DNA of 64,000 nucleotides, taken from positions 1 to 64,000 of the forward strand of contig JALONP010000009.1 in the NCBI GenBank assembly GCA_025454875.1. The letters are read 5' to 3'. This document shows, piece after piece, positions 9,676-19,306 of the stretch. This DNA is from Bacteroidia bacterium. Its GTDB lineage: Bacteria; Bacteroidota; Bacteroidia; UKL13-3. The position numbers were made by a program, and so were the translations under genes. The notes under the pieces were generated by a model that did not search any database, had not been told where the DNA came from, and saw nothing but the letters and a program-made list of their open reading frames with translations. The first letter of the stretch is position 1, and every line of letters starts with the position of its first letter.

Positions 9676-9705
9676 CAAATGTAAGGTTCAAATCCAAATT
9701 GCAAA
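9676..9705 (-). promoter_or_regulatory. tRNA-Glu promoter
   Basis: On the minus strand, TTTG (9702-9705), an 18-base spacer and TACATTTG (9676-9683) match the Bacteroidota consensus exactly. The -7 box ends 17 bases before the mature tRNA 5' end. Confidence 0.75.
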
Positions 9706-9721
9706 AATATTTTTCAAAATT

Positions 9722-9751
9722 TTTAGGTAACAAGGTCATTTGGTACATTCG
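9722..9751 (+). promoter_or_regulatory. gapA promoter candidate
   Basis: TTTA (9722-9725), 18 bases, then TACATTCG (9744-9751): one mismatch in each box to TTTG/TAnnTTTG. It lies back to back with the tRNA-Glu promoter and leaves a leader of about 35-40 bases before gapA. Confidence 0.5.
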
Positions 9752-9763
9752 CACCCTCTATAA

Positions 9764-10792
<1,029 letters not shown>

Positions 10793-10809
10793 GTAATTTA
10801 AATTTTGGG

Positions 10810-10840
10810 AACGCCCCGCACGAAAGTGTGGGGCGTTTTC
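10810..10840 (+). terminator. gapA terminator
   Basis: A 12-bp stem AACGCCCCGCAC/GTGTGGGGCGTT with a GAAA tetraloop (10810-10837; one G-U pair) followed by a short T run. It overlaps the upstream in-frame extension of the next small gene, which argues against that longer start. Confidence 0.9.
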
Positions 10841-10851
10841 GTTTACCCGCT

Positions 10852-11133
10852 ATGTTAAAAATCTATTCTGAACAACTTATTTACCTAGCAGCAGCCTTTG
10901 TGTTCACTTTGTTTTTGGGATACATTGATGAAGGATATTACAATTTTAATTTTCTAACTTCCATCGGAAATATACTGGTCTTATCTGTATACATGATTGT
11001 GTTGTGGGGCTGCGAAGTAGGTATCGGAAATTTATTAAGTCTAACGAGGTTGTCTCGCTCATTAAGAATATCAATAAGTATTCTAGTCGGATTGTTCCTG
11101 CCAATCATCATTATCCTTTGGGCGGTGAAATAA
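10852..11133 (+). CDS. small integral membrane protein, unknown
   Basis: 93 residues from the ATG at 10852; the upstream alternative at 10828 would begin inside the gapA terminator hairpin and is rejected. Three hydrophobic stretches (LIYLAAAFVFTLFLGY, IGNILVLSVYMIVLWG and ISILVGLFLPIIIILWAV) suggest a three-helix inner membrane protein with a short basic loop (RLSRSLR) between helices two and three. I do not recognise a family. It lies between the gapA terminator and a terminator shared with ndk and has no evident promoter, so expression may depend on read-through. Confidence 0.6.
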   Translation: MLKIYSEQLIYLAAAFVFTLFLGYIDEGYYNFNFLTSIGNILVLSVYMIVLWGCEVGIGNLLSLTRLSRSLRISISILVGLFLPIIIILWAVK

Positions 11134-11161
11134 AAAATCCCGCCCTTTACGGTGCGGGATT
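11132..11161. terminator. terminator downstream of ndk
   Basis: Stem AATCCCGC/GCGGGATT (11136-11143 with 11154-11161). On the minus strand the stem is followed by a run of T (an A run at 11132-11137 on the plus strand), placing it about 50 bases past the ndk stop. It may also end the small membrane protein transcript. Confidence 0.7.
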
Positions 11162-11208
11162 CGGTTGTCAAACCAAACACAAAACCTCACGACTTTGTGC
11201 TTATATCA

Positions 11209-11628
11209 TTAAAAGCGCTCAAAACTGCTAAAGAAGAAAGAAGCTTCTCTAGCGGCATTTTCGTCACTATCGCTGCCATGAATTGCATTAGCATCAATTG
11301 ATTTCGCATATAAGTTGCGAATGGTTCCAGTTTCTGCTTTTGAAGGATCGGTTGCTCCAATTACTGTTCTGAAATCAGCCACTGCGTTTTCTTTTTCCAA
11401 TACCGCGGCTACAATTGGGCCAGATGTCATGAATTCAACTAGCTCACCAAAAAACGAACGCTCACGGTGAATTTCGTAAAACTCGCCTGCTTTTTCAGCA
11501 CTTAAGCGAGTGTATTTCATTGCTACTATTTTAAATCCTTTTTGAATAATGTGATCAATAATTTTTCCGGTGTGGCCATTGGCTACAGCATCGGGTTTAA
11601 TCATGGTAAACGTGATTGTTCCGCTCAT
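11209..11628 (-). CDS. ndk: nucleoside diphosphate kinase
   Basis: Transfers the gamma phosphate of ATP to NDPs through a phosphohistidine intermediate, balancing nucleotide pools. At 139 residues it has the expected size. It begins with [18 protein letters not shown], keeps [18 protein letters not shown] for nucleotide binding, and has the catalytic histidine in [12 protein letters not shown] near residue 117. It is divergent from purK with 72 bases between the start codons if purK starts at 11701. It fits the nucleotide theme of the region (purK, purL, purQ, dut in this window). Confidence 0.96.
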   Translation of the reverse strand: MSGTITFTMIKPDAVANGHTGKIIDHIIQKGFKIVAMKYTRLSAEKAGEFYEIHRERSFFGELVEFMTSGPIVAAVLEKENAVADFRTVIGATDPSKAETGTIRNLYAKSIDANAIHGSDSDENAAREASFFFSSFERF

Positions 11629-11700
11629 ATTGTAACTGTTTGTGCGTATTTGAAGATGAAAATGTTGCTGCTAGCTGTATTTTCACGATATATTTGTGAG

Positions 11701-12864
11701 GTGAAAAATAATCCACTACGCAAGCGCATTGGTATCATTGGTGGAGGCCAATTGGGCCGAATGATGATAGAAGAATCATTGAGGTACAATATGCCAATTT
11801 ATACATTAGATGCGGCAGATAGCCCATGTTCAAACCTTGCAACTGAGCACGTTGTTGGCTCGCTCAAAGATGGAGAGGCAATTCGAACGTTGGCTTCAAA
11901 GGTTGACGTACTCACCTTTGAAATTGAACACATTGCAATCGACACGCTTCTTTTACTAGAGCAAGAGGGTAAAGAAATTATTCCATCGCCCCAACTTCTG
12001 CACATTATTCAAGATAAAGGACTTCAAAAGCAATTTTTTGAACAACACCAAATCCCAACGGGAGCTTTTAGGTTGGTAGATACCGAGGCTGATTGGCTTA
12101 AAGGAATTCAAGAGTTGGGAGGAGAAAAGTTGGTTGCCAAAACCCGTAAAGAAGGCTACGATGGAAAGGGCGTTTGGATTTTTAATTCTGCAGAACTGCA
12201 GCAGAACGTAAGCAAGCGCGCTTTTTCGCAACCAGCTTTGATAGAACAATTTATTCCTTGCCAAACAGAACTTTCCGTAATGGTAGCACGTGACCGAGAG
12301 GGTAACTCAAGGCTTTGGCCTGTTGTTGATATGGAGTTTGACCCAGTTGCAAATTTGGTTACGTATTTAAATTGTCCTGCTCGTATTCACAATGAGATAG
12401 CAGAAGAAGCCAAAACAATTGCGTTAAAAACAATCACGGCCTTAAATGGAATAGGGGTATTTGCAGTAGAAATGTTGCTTGGTACTGACGGAAAATTGTA
12501 TGTAAATGAAGTTGCGCCACGGCCTCACAATTCGGGGCATCACACCATTGAAGCATGTTATACCTCACAATTTGAACAGTTGGTTCGCATCTTAGCAGGA
12601 CTGCCGCTTGGCAGCACCGAGATGATTCAACCGGCAGTGATGATTAATTTGCTAGGAGATTCTGGTTTCAGTGGTGAGTACCAGTTGAAAGGATTAGCAG
12701 AAGCAGCGGCAATCGAGGGGGTGTATATTCACCTTTATGATAAAAAAGAAAGTAAACCTATGCGAAAGATGGGACATGTAACCATTACAGCACATACATT
12801 GGATGGCGCGCGGAGCAAGGCGGAGCGCGTTCTGAACTTATTGCAATTTATTCCTGCAACCTAA
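11701..12864 (+). CDS. purK: 5-(carboxyamino)imidazole ribonucleotide synthase
   Basis: ATP-dependent carboxylation of AIR to N5-CAIR in purine synthesis; ATP-grasp enzyme that works ahead of PurE. The dinucleotide/phosphate-binding start RIGIIGGGQLGRMM, the ATP-grasp KTRKEGYDGKG and the metal-binding VNEVAPRPHNSGHHT region are all present. I chose the GTG at 11701 because it gives the usual short N-terminus (about 8 residues before RIGIIGGGQ) and because TATATTTG at 11689-11696 looks like a -7 box just upstream. The ATG at 11656 is possible; the frame start further up overlaps ndk and is not credible. mscS follows one base after the stop. Confidence 0.93.
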   Translation: MKNNPLRKRIGIIGGGQLGRMMIEESLRYNMPIYTLDAADSPCSNLATEHVVGSLKDGEAIRTLASKVDVLTFEIEHIAIDTLLLLEQEGKEIIPSPQLLHIIQDKGLQKQFFEQHQIPTGAFRLVDTEADWLKGIQELGGEKLVAKTRKEGYDGKGVWIFNSAELQQNVSKRAFSQPALIEQFIPCQTELSVMVARDREGNSRLWPVVDMEFDPVANLVTYLNCPARIHNEIAEEAKTIALKTITALNGIGVFAVEMLLGTDGKLYVNEVAPRPHNSGHHTIEACYTSQFEQLVRILAGLPLGSTEMIQPAVMINLLGDSGFSGEYQLKGLAEAAAIEGVYIHLYDKKESKPMRKMGHVTITAHTLDGARSKAERVLNLLQFIPAT

Positions 12865-12865
12865 T

Positions 12866-13954
12866 ATGGAACAACTTCCAATTCTTGAACAATCCTTTTT
12901 AGGCAACCCGATTCAATCTTTTTTTGAATGTGCAGGTATCTTGTTATTGGGTTTATTGCTCAAGCGATTTGGCGCTACCTTTTTAAGCAAACAATCATAT
13001 AGGCTGTTTCGCAAATTTGCTCACAACAAATACTCGGAAGAATTGGTTGCCCTCATTCGTAAACCATTTGAGCAACTTATCGCCCTTGTCATTCTATTCC
13101 TGGCCTTTAACCGACTTGCTTTTCCAGAAGCTTGGGATATTGCCGCGCGCAATACAATTGGTTTGCGTTGGTTGTTGCATACTGTTTGGATGCTTGCAAT
13201 GTTTGTGGTAGGAACCCGAATATTGCTTCGTGCAACCGATTTTTTCGCAATTGTTTTATCGCATCGCGAAGAATCAACTGTTTCAGCTGAATTGGCTAAC
13301 TTTTTAAAAGAACTGATAAAAGTGTTATTGGTTGTTATGGTCATTTTTGCTGGCTTGCGATTTATTTTTCATGTAAACATTACGGCACTTGTTGCTTCAT
13401 TGGGAATTGGAGGATTGGCTGTAGCACTTGCTGCACAAGATACGTTAGCGAACTTATTGGGGTCGTTTATCATTTATCTAGACAAACCCTTTAAAACTGG
13501 AGATTATGTTGAAGCGGGCGAAATCAAAGGAACCATTGAGCATGTGGGTTTCAGAACAACCCGTGTGCGTACACTTGAAAAAAGCTTGCTTACGGTGCCT
13601 AATAAAAAATTGATTGATGCAGCGTTGAACAACATTACCATGAGTGAAGCTAGGCGCGTTCGATTTAATTTAATGCTTACCTATCAAAGCAAGTCGAGTC
13701 AGATAAAAGGAATTATTGATGATATTATGCAAGCACTTACCTCACATCCTTTGGTACTGGAAAACCCAATTGTGCGATTTGCAGATTTTGATAGCAGCTC
13801 CCTCAATATATTGATTATCTATTTTGTTAAAGGAAATGAATATGAAACGATGATTACAGTTAAAGAAGAACTCAATATTAAAATTATGGAGATTGTTGAA
13901 AAACACGGATGCGAGTTTGCGTTTCCAACCCAAACCATTTACCTCCAAAAATGA
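12866..13954 (+). CDS. MscS-family mechanosensitive channel
   Basis: Inner-membrane channel that opens under membrane tension and releases solutes on osmotic downshock. The 362 residues give three or four N-terminal membrane helices, then the MscS core: the pore helix with small residues (ALVASLGIGGLAVALAAQDTL), the beta domain FKTGDYVEAGEIKGTIEHVGFRTTRVR (shortened in the family as GD.V...G..G.V..I..R.T), and an alpha/beta C-terminal part. It begins one base after purK and its stop overlaps the tatD start as ATGA, so the three genes form an operon. It is longer than E. coli MscS by its N-terminus. The functional link to its operon partners is not obvious. Confidence 0.92.
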   Translation: MEQLPILEQSFLGNPIQSFFECAGILLLGLLLKRFGATFLSKQSYRLFRKFAHNKYSEELVALIRKPFEQLIALVILFLAFNRLAFPEAWDIAARNTIGLRWLLHTVWMLAMFVVGTRILLRATDFFAIVLSHREESTVSAELANFLKELIKVLLVVMVIFAGLRFIFHVNITALVASLGIGGLAVALAAQDTLANLLGSFIIYLDKPFKTGDYVEAGEIKGTIEHVGFRTTRVRTLEKSLLTVPNKKLIDAALNNITMSEARRVRFNLMLTYQSKSSQIKGIIDDIMQALTSHPLVLENPIVRFADFDSSSLNILIIYFVKGNEYETMITVKEELNIKIMEIVEKHGCEFAFPTQTIYLQK

Positions 13955-14718
13955 TATTAACAGATACGCATGCTCATTTGTATGCAGCAGAATTTGATGC
14001 TGATCGTAAGGCAATGATACAACGTGCGCTTCATAAGCATGTAAGTCGTTTTTTTTTACCGAACATCGATGTCCATTCCATCCAGCCCATGCTTAACTTG
14101 GTATGGGAGTTTCCGGAGCATTGTTTCCCTATGATGGGCTTGCATCCGTGCTCAGTTGATGAGCATGTTGAAGCACATTTATTTCAAATTCAAAAGTGGT
14201 TTAAAAAAAGAACGTTTTACGCAGTAGGAGAAATTGGATTGGATTTTTATTGGTCGGTTGAATTTAAAGACCAACAACTATCTGCTTTTAAAAAGCAAAT
14301 TCAATGGGCCATTCAATACAATTTGCCTATTAATATTCATTCACGCAATGCAACGCAGGAATGTATTGCTGTATTACAAGAAATGAAACACCCTAAGCTA
14401 CGCGGTATTTTTCATTGCTTTAGTGGTAATGCCGATGAGGCAAAAGCAATTGTTGGACTTGGCTTTTATTTAGGTATCGGTGGAGTTCTAACGTTTAAAA
14501 ATAGTGGACTTGATAAAGCCATTGAGCAAATTGGTTTACAACACTTGGTATTGGAAACCGATGCTCCTTATTTAGCACCAGTGCCTTACCGGGGTAAACG
14601 AAACGAAAGCGCCTATTTACTAGAAATAGCTCAAAAGCTAGCTGAATTGAAACATACTACTGTAGAAAAGGTTGCAGCTGTTACTACTGATAATTCGAAG
14701 GTGATTTTTGGGGTTTAA
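13951..14718 (+). CDS. tatD: TatD-family metal-dependent DNase
   Basis: Predicted 3'-5' exonuclease/hydrolase of the TatD family with a two-metal TIM barrel. The start at 13951 overlaps the mscS stop (ATGA) and puts the metal ligands DTHAH at residues 4-8; the remaining ligands are visible as GEIGLDFYW (Glu), NIHSRNA (His), FHCFSG (His) and LETDAPYLAP (Asp). At 255 residues it is the normal size. The longer frame start at 13909 lies inside mscS and is rejected. Several TatD paralogues usually coexist in one genome, so the symbol is family-level. Confidence 0.92.
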   Translation: MILTDTHAHLYAAEFDADRKAMIQRALHKHVSRFFLPNIDVHSIQPMLNLVWEFPEHCFPMMGLHPCSVDEHVEAHLFQIQKWFKKRTFYAVGEIGLDFYWSVEFKDQQLSAFKKQIQWAIQYNLPINIHSRNATQECIAVLQEMKHPKLRGIFHCFSGNADEAKAIVGLGFYLGIGGVLTFKNSGLDKAIEQIGLQHLVLETDAPYLAPVPYRGKRNESAYLLEIAQKLAELKHTTVEKVAAVTTDNSKVIFGV

Positions 14719-14755
14719 AATAAATTTTTCTTTAGAGAGTTATATGTAAAGAGAA

Positions 14756-16474
14756 ATGATTTTTCGGATACTCATAATAACACCTGTTCTATTGTTGATC
14801 AACCAAACATCAAATGCTCAGTCATTTGGTTGTTATGATGTCGAAATTCCAACAGATAATTATTATGCATTTTCTACATCAAGTTATTCAAATGTGGAAG
14901 AGGCTTGGTTTAATTTACCTAATTTAGTAAAAGATGGAGAGTACACTGTATTTCATCCCAAGTCTTCTTCTGAAGATTCTCTTAGGCGTATTAAAGTAAA
15001 AGGATTCATAAAGGATGGATTGCAAAACGGAAAATGGATTGCAGTAAGTGAGGGCGGCAAAGATTCTATAATAGGAAATTATTGGCAAGGCAAAAAGAAT
15101 GGAGTGTGGAAGTTTTATAAAGAATCAGAGGGAGGCGCTACATATTTAAAACGAAACGTATTGTACTTAGATGGGTTAATAGATTCTTTTGATGTACAAT
15201 TTAATGCTAATGGAGACACGGTTGAATATACATCATATAATAAGGGTATGAAACAAGGAATCAACTATAAACTAGGGAAATATTCGGCTATTTATGATAA
15301 TAATATGTTAAACGGAAAAGTTGTTGTATTTCATTCTGCAAAAAGGCCCTTTTATGAAATGACATATAAAAACAACCTGCCATTTACATTGCATTATGTT
15401 ATTAATATATGTGGCGACACAATTGACAACGGCAGTTTTAAAAATGGGAATGGTAAACTAATTTTCTATGATAAGGAACTAGGATTGCCGGAAAGCATAT
15501 TCACATTTAATAATCAATTAATATCAGGAGACATGATTCATTACAATAGCAATAGATCTGTTTTTGAGAAGGGGCTCCTTTATACTGAAAATGATAAATA
15601 TATTGTAAAGGATGTAAATCTTTTCCGAACCGATTATAACTTACAAGCAGCTTACCAGTTAAAATTTATTTACCCAACTAATTATAATGTTTTCTATAGC
15701 AGTGGTAAGATTAAAGAATCAATTATTGGATTGAAGAACTCAGAGTATACTGCAGTAAAAAGCTTTGATGAAAATGGGAATATTGTTGCTTCTCATATCG
15801 TATATGGAGGTATAACAGTTGGAGATGATACCTCTTTTTATGAGAACGGAAAAATTAAAAGCATCATTCCTTATCAGATAGATTCATCAGCAGGTAGACT
15901 AACCAAAATGAAACAAGGAAGGGCTATATTCTTTTATAATACGGGTCAGTTAAAAGCGGAATTGAATTTTCAAAAGGATAAGGAAATGGGAAAAAGTATC
16001 TATTACAATGAATCAAGAGAAATTGTAAAGGAGCATTTCATTTTTGCAAACGGGAGCAGCTTTAGTATTTTTTATGGCGACACCACCAATAGGGTGGACT
16101 CCCTTGGCAGAAAGCAAGGAAAATGGTTTCGTTTCTTTACATATAGTTGCAGCAATAGCCCAAATCAGGTTGAGTTTTATTTAGATGGTAAACCAACGGG
16201 GGAATGGCTTGATTATTCTTATAATGGAGTTCTTTTTTCAAAGACAACATGGATAGACGCTGATTCTCTTTATGCTTATTGTAAAGTGTTTTATCAGAAT
16301 GGGAAGGTCGCGCGGGAAGGCTATCAATATAACTCATTCGATGTTGGGTATTGGAGGTTTTATCATGAAAAGGGTTGGCTGTCACATGAAGGAGAGTTAA
16401 CTTGGGAAGGCAAAAAGGGAAATTGGGTATATTATAATAGAAGAGGTAAAGTTAAAAAGGTTGTAAAACATTAA
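14756..16474 (+). CDS. secreted MORN/YwqK-like repeat protein
   Basis: 572 residues with a signal peptide (cleavage near SNAQS). The rest is built from repeated strands of the form xxxGKxxGxWxxYxxxG, such as KDGLQNGKWI, WQGKKNGVWKFY, RKQGKWFRFF, KPTGEWLDYSYNG, FDVGYWRFYHEKG and WEGKKGNWVYYN. This is the MORN_2/YwqK type of repeat, which forms an open beta sheet. The family name 'antitoxin' in databases is historical and I do not infer a toxin system here. The gene is visibly more AT-rich, with more ATA and AGA codons, than its neighbours, which may indicate transfer or relaxed selection. It stands alone. The function is unknown, probably periplasmic or surface-exposed. Confidence 0.82.
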   Translation: MIFRILIITPVLLLINQTSNAQSFGCYDVEIPTDNYYAFSTSSYSNVEEAWFNLPNLVKDGEYTVFHPKSSSEDSLRRIKVKGFIKDGLQNGKWIAVSEGGKDSIIGNYWQGKKNGVWKFYKESEGGATYLKRNVLYLDGLIDSFDVQFNANGDTVEYTSYNKGMKQGINYKLGKYSAIYDNNMLNGKVVVFHSAKRPFYEMTYKNNLPFTLHYVINICGDTIDNGSFKNGNGKLIFYDKELGLPESIFTFNNQLISGDMIHYNSNRSVFEKGLLYTENDKYIVKDVNLFRTDYNLQAAYQLKFIYPTNYNVFYSSGKIKESIIGLKNSEYTAVKSFDENGNIVASHIVYGGITVGDDTSFYENGKIKSIIPYQIDSSAGRLTKMKQGRAIFFYNTGQLKAELNFQKDKEMGKSIYYNESREIVKEHFIFANGSSFSIFYGDTTNRVDSLGRKQGKWFRFFTYSCSNSPNQVEFYLDGKPTGEWLDYSYNGVLFSKTTWIDADSLYAYCKVFYQNGKVAREGYQYNSFDVGYWRFYHEKGWLSHEGELTWEGKKGNWVYYNRRGKVKKVVKH

Positions 16475-16544
16475 ATAGCTAAACCAATCACCTAATTAAC
16501 CTAATCAACCCGAAGTCAAGCCTCAGGCCTGAAATCACCAAACC

Positions 16545-19265
16545 CTAGGCATCATACCCCAAATTAGGAGCAAGCCATTTTTCAACGTATTCAACCGAAA
16601 CATTTTTTCGCTTGGCATATTCTTCCACTTGGTCTTTTTGAATTTTACCTACTGCAAAATATTTACTATCTGGATGTGCGAAATAGAAGCCACTTACTGC
16701 AGCAGTTGGATACATTGCAAAGTTTTCTGTTAAAGTGATACCCGCATTTTTTTCTGCTTGAAGCAAATCAAATAGTTTACGTTTTTCGGTATGGTCTGGG
16801 CAAGCAGGGTAGCCTGGTGCAGGACGAATGCTGTTGTATTTTTCTTTGATGATTTCTTCGTTTGTGAGTGTTTCATCTTTGGCAAATCCCCAATATTCTT
16901 TTCTCACCAATTCATGCATTTTTTCCGCAAAAGCTTCTGCTAAACGATCAGCAACAGCTTTAATCATAATGCTATTGTAATCATCGTGGTCTTTTTCAAA
17001 AGCCTCAATGAGCGGTTCAATACCAATGCCCGCAGTTACAGCAAACATTCCAATATAATCTTGTTTGCCTATATGTTTGGGCGCTATAAAATCACTCAAG
17101 CATAAATAAGGCTGATTTATAGCTTTTTCGTTTTGTTGGCGTAAAAAATGAAATTTGAGATTAGGCGACTGAGCAGAGTCGCGGACATGCTTCTCTGAGT
17201 TTGTAGTATTTAACACCACATCATCACCAATACTATTGGCCTCATAAAAACCGATTACTCCTTTTGCTTTTAATAGTTTTTTGCTGATCACTTCGTCCAA
17301 CATTCTGTTGGCATCATCAAATAGTTTTTTGGCTTCATTGCCAATAATTTTATCATCAAAAATGCTTGGGTATTTACCCACTAACTCCCAAGTTAAGAAG
17401 AATGGAGTCCAGTCGATACGGTCTCGTAATTGTTCAAGGGGAAAATCATCAAATACCTTGTTGCCAATAAATGAAGGTTTGTGAATGGTGTTGAATGATG
17501 ATACGTTGAATTGGTTTTCACGAGCCTTTTCAAGCGAAACGAAGTTTTTGTCTTTTTTACGGTTTTTATAATCAATCCGAAATTGCTCGTAGTCAGATTT
17601 AATTTTAGCTTGTGTTGCTTCACGTTGGTCAACGCTGATTAAACTTTGCGCCACCGGAACACTTTTGCTCGCGTCCAAAACATGCACCACAGGCCCAGAA
17701 TATACGGGGTCGATTTTAACTGCGGTGTGTGCCCTTGATGTTGTTGCTCCACCAATGAGTAAAGGAGTTTTCATTCCCAAACGTTCCATTTCCTTTGCCA
17801 CATGCACCATTTCGTCAAGACTAGGTGTAATCAATCCACTTAATCCAATTACATCCACATTTTCTTTAAGGGCTACCTCTAATATTTTCTCCGCAGGAAC
17901 CATCACGCCAATATCAATAATTTCAAAGTTGTTACACGCTAACACAACGCCTACAATGTTTTTGCCAATATCATGCACATCGCCTTTTACAGTAGCCATT
18001 AATATCTTACCTTGATTGGTGCTCATATCGCCACTTTTGCGTTTTTCTTCTTCCATGTATGGCATTAAATAGGCTACTGCTTTCTTCATTACGCGGGCAC
18101 TTTTTACAACTTGTGGTAAAAACATTTTTCCTTGTCCGAACAAATCACCGACCACGCTCATTCCTGCCATTAACGGACCTTCAATAACCTCGAGCGGTTT
18201 TGCATATTTATTCCGGGCCTCTTCTGTATCGGTATCTATATAATCAATGATGCCTTTTACCAAAGCATGGCTTAAGCGCTCTTCAACTGAGCCTTTGCGC
18301 CACTCTTCATCAACGATATTTACCTTTCCTTTGCCTTTTACTTTTTCGGCAAATTCAAGGAGTCTTTCTGTTGCATCTTCTCTTCTGTTAAGCAAAACAT
18401 CTTCAACATGCTCTAGCAAGTCCTTAGGAATTTCGTCATATACTTCCAATTGGCTCGGGTTAACAATACCCATATCCATTCCATGTTTGATTCCGTGGTA
18501 TAAAAATGCCGAGTGCATTGCTTCGCGGACTTTATCATTGCCTCTAAACGAAAACGACACGTTTGAAACACCACCACTAATTTTGGCCCCAGGTAAATTT
18601 TCTTTTATCCATTTGGTGGCATTAAAGAAATCTACTGCATTGTTGCGGTGCTCCTCCATTCCAGTTGCCACCGGAAATATATTGGGGTCAAAAATGATAT
18701 CTCCTGCAGGGAAATGAACTTTTTGGGTAAGTATTTTATATGCACGCTCCGCAATTTCTATTCTGCGTTGGTAATTATCAGCTTGACCAACTTCATCAAA
18801 CAACATGACGATAACAGCCGCACCGAAACGCTTAATGGTTTTAGCTTGTTGAATAAATTCTGCCTCACCACCTTTAAGTGAAATCGAATTCACTACGCAT
18901 TTGCCTTGTACACATTTTAAACCAGCCTCAATAATTTCCCATTTTGATGAATCAATCATGATTGGAACCCTTGATATATCTGGTTCGGAAGCAATCAGGT
19001 TTAAAAACGTAACCATTGATTCAACACCATCAATCATTCCTTCATCCATGTTGATGTCGATGATTTGCGCTCCTCCTTGTACTTGCTCACGTGCAACTTC
19101 CAAAGCATCTTCATACAAACCTTCTTTGATAAGTCGTAAAAACTTTTTGGAACCTGTTACATTGGTGCGTTCGCCAACATTGATAAAGTTTGAGCCTTGG
19201 TAAATAACCAAAGGCTCAAGGCCAGAAAGTTTTAAGGTATGGTCGGGCATATGCTTTGTTTTCAT
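16545..19265 (-). CDS. metH: cobalamin-dependent methionine synthase, lacking the homocysteine domain
   Basis: 906 residues that cover modules 2-4 of MetH: the methyltetrahydrofolate (pterin) domain ([14 protein letters not shown] near residue 30), the four-helix cap (about 320-410), the B12 domain with the cobalt-ligand motif DVHDIGKN near 428 plus [10 protein letters not shown] and [12 protein letters not shown], and the SAM activation domain with [12 protein letters not shown] and [11 protein letters not shown]. The N-terminal zinc/homocysteine module is absent, and the start here is already at the pterin domain, so a separate homocysteine methyltransferase gene must exist elsewhere. The start at 19265 follows 41 bases after the kinase gene stop. 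I find no cobalamin riboswitch in that short gap. Confidence 0.95.
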   Translation of the reverse strand: MKTKHMPDHTLKLSGLEPLVIYQGSNFINVGERTNVTGSKKFLRLIKEGLYEDALEVAREQVQGGAQIIDINMDEGMIDGVESMVTFLNLIASEPDISRVPIMIDSSKWEIIEAGLKCVQGKCVVNSISLKGGEAEFIQQAKTIKRFGAAVIVMLFDEVGQADNYQRRIEIAERAYKILTQKVHFPAGDIIFDPNIFPVATGMEEHRNNAVDFFNATKWIKENLPGAKISGGVSNVSFSFRGNDKVREAMHSAFLYHGIKHGMDMGIVNPSQLEVYDEIPKDLLEHVEDVLLNRREDATERLLEFAEKVKGKGKVNIVDEEWRKGSVEERLSHALVKGIIDYIDTDTEEARNKYAKPLEVIEGPLMAGMSVVGDLFGQGKMFLPQVVKSARVMKKAVAYLMPYMEEEKRKSGDMSTNQGKILMATVKGDVHDIGKNIVGVVLACNNFEIIDIGVMVPAEKILEVALKENVDVIGLSGLITPSLDEMVHVAKEMERLGMKTPLLIGGATTSRAHTAVKIDPVYSGPVVHVLDASKSVPVAQSLISVDQREATQAKIKSDYEQFRIDYKNRKKDKNFVSLEKARENQFNVSSFNTIHKPSFIGNKVFDDFPLEQLRDRIDWTPFFLTWELVGKYPSIFDDKIIGNEAKKLFDDANRMLDEVISKKLLKAKGVIGFYEANSIGDDVVLNTTNSEKHVRDSAQSPNLKFHFLRQQNEKAINQPYLCLSDFIAPKHIGKQDYIGMFAVTAGIGIEPLIEAFEKDHDDYNSIMIKAVADRLAEAFAEKMHELVRKEYWGFAKDETLTNEEIIKEKYNSIRPAPGYPACPDHTEKRKLFDLLQAEKNAGITLTENFAMYPTAAVSGFYFAHPDSKYFAVGKIQKDQVEEYAKRKNVSVEYVEKWLAPNLGYDA
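17165..17182. repeat. small palindromic insert inside metH
   Basis: GCGACT, a 6-base loop, then AGTCGC form a perfect 6-bp stem within the metH reading frame (about residues 694-700, in a segment reading VRDSAQS). In MetH relatives I recall, the gap between the GDD motif and the HFLRQQ motif is about 14 residues; here it is about 21. An in-frame palindromic insertion is therefore plausible but not proven. Confidence 0.35.
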
Positions 19266-19306
19266 AAATGCCCTGCAAAGTAAATCAATTTGAGGAATTT
19301 TTGCCT

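Noticed and set aside
9684-9697. T-loop-like GGTTCAAATCC as a second tRNA
   Set aside because: The flanking bases do not pair into a T stem and the stretch is the spacer of the tRNA-Glu promoter.
11542-11700. Longer purK start overlapping ndk
   Set aside because: The extension is antisense to the ndk N-terminal coding region and has no family similarity.
14756-16474. YwqK-type antitoxin of a toxin-antitoxin system
   Set aside because: The name is inherited from automatic annotation; the protein is secreted and has no toxin neighbour.
19266-19306. Cobalamin riboswitch upstream of metH
   Set aside because: Only 41 bases separate metH from the preceding stop codon, and no B12 box is seen.
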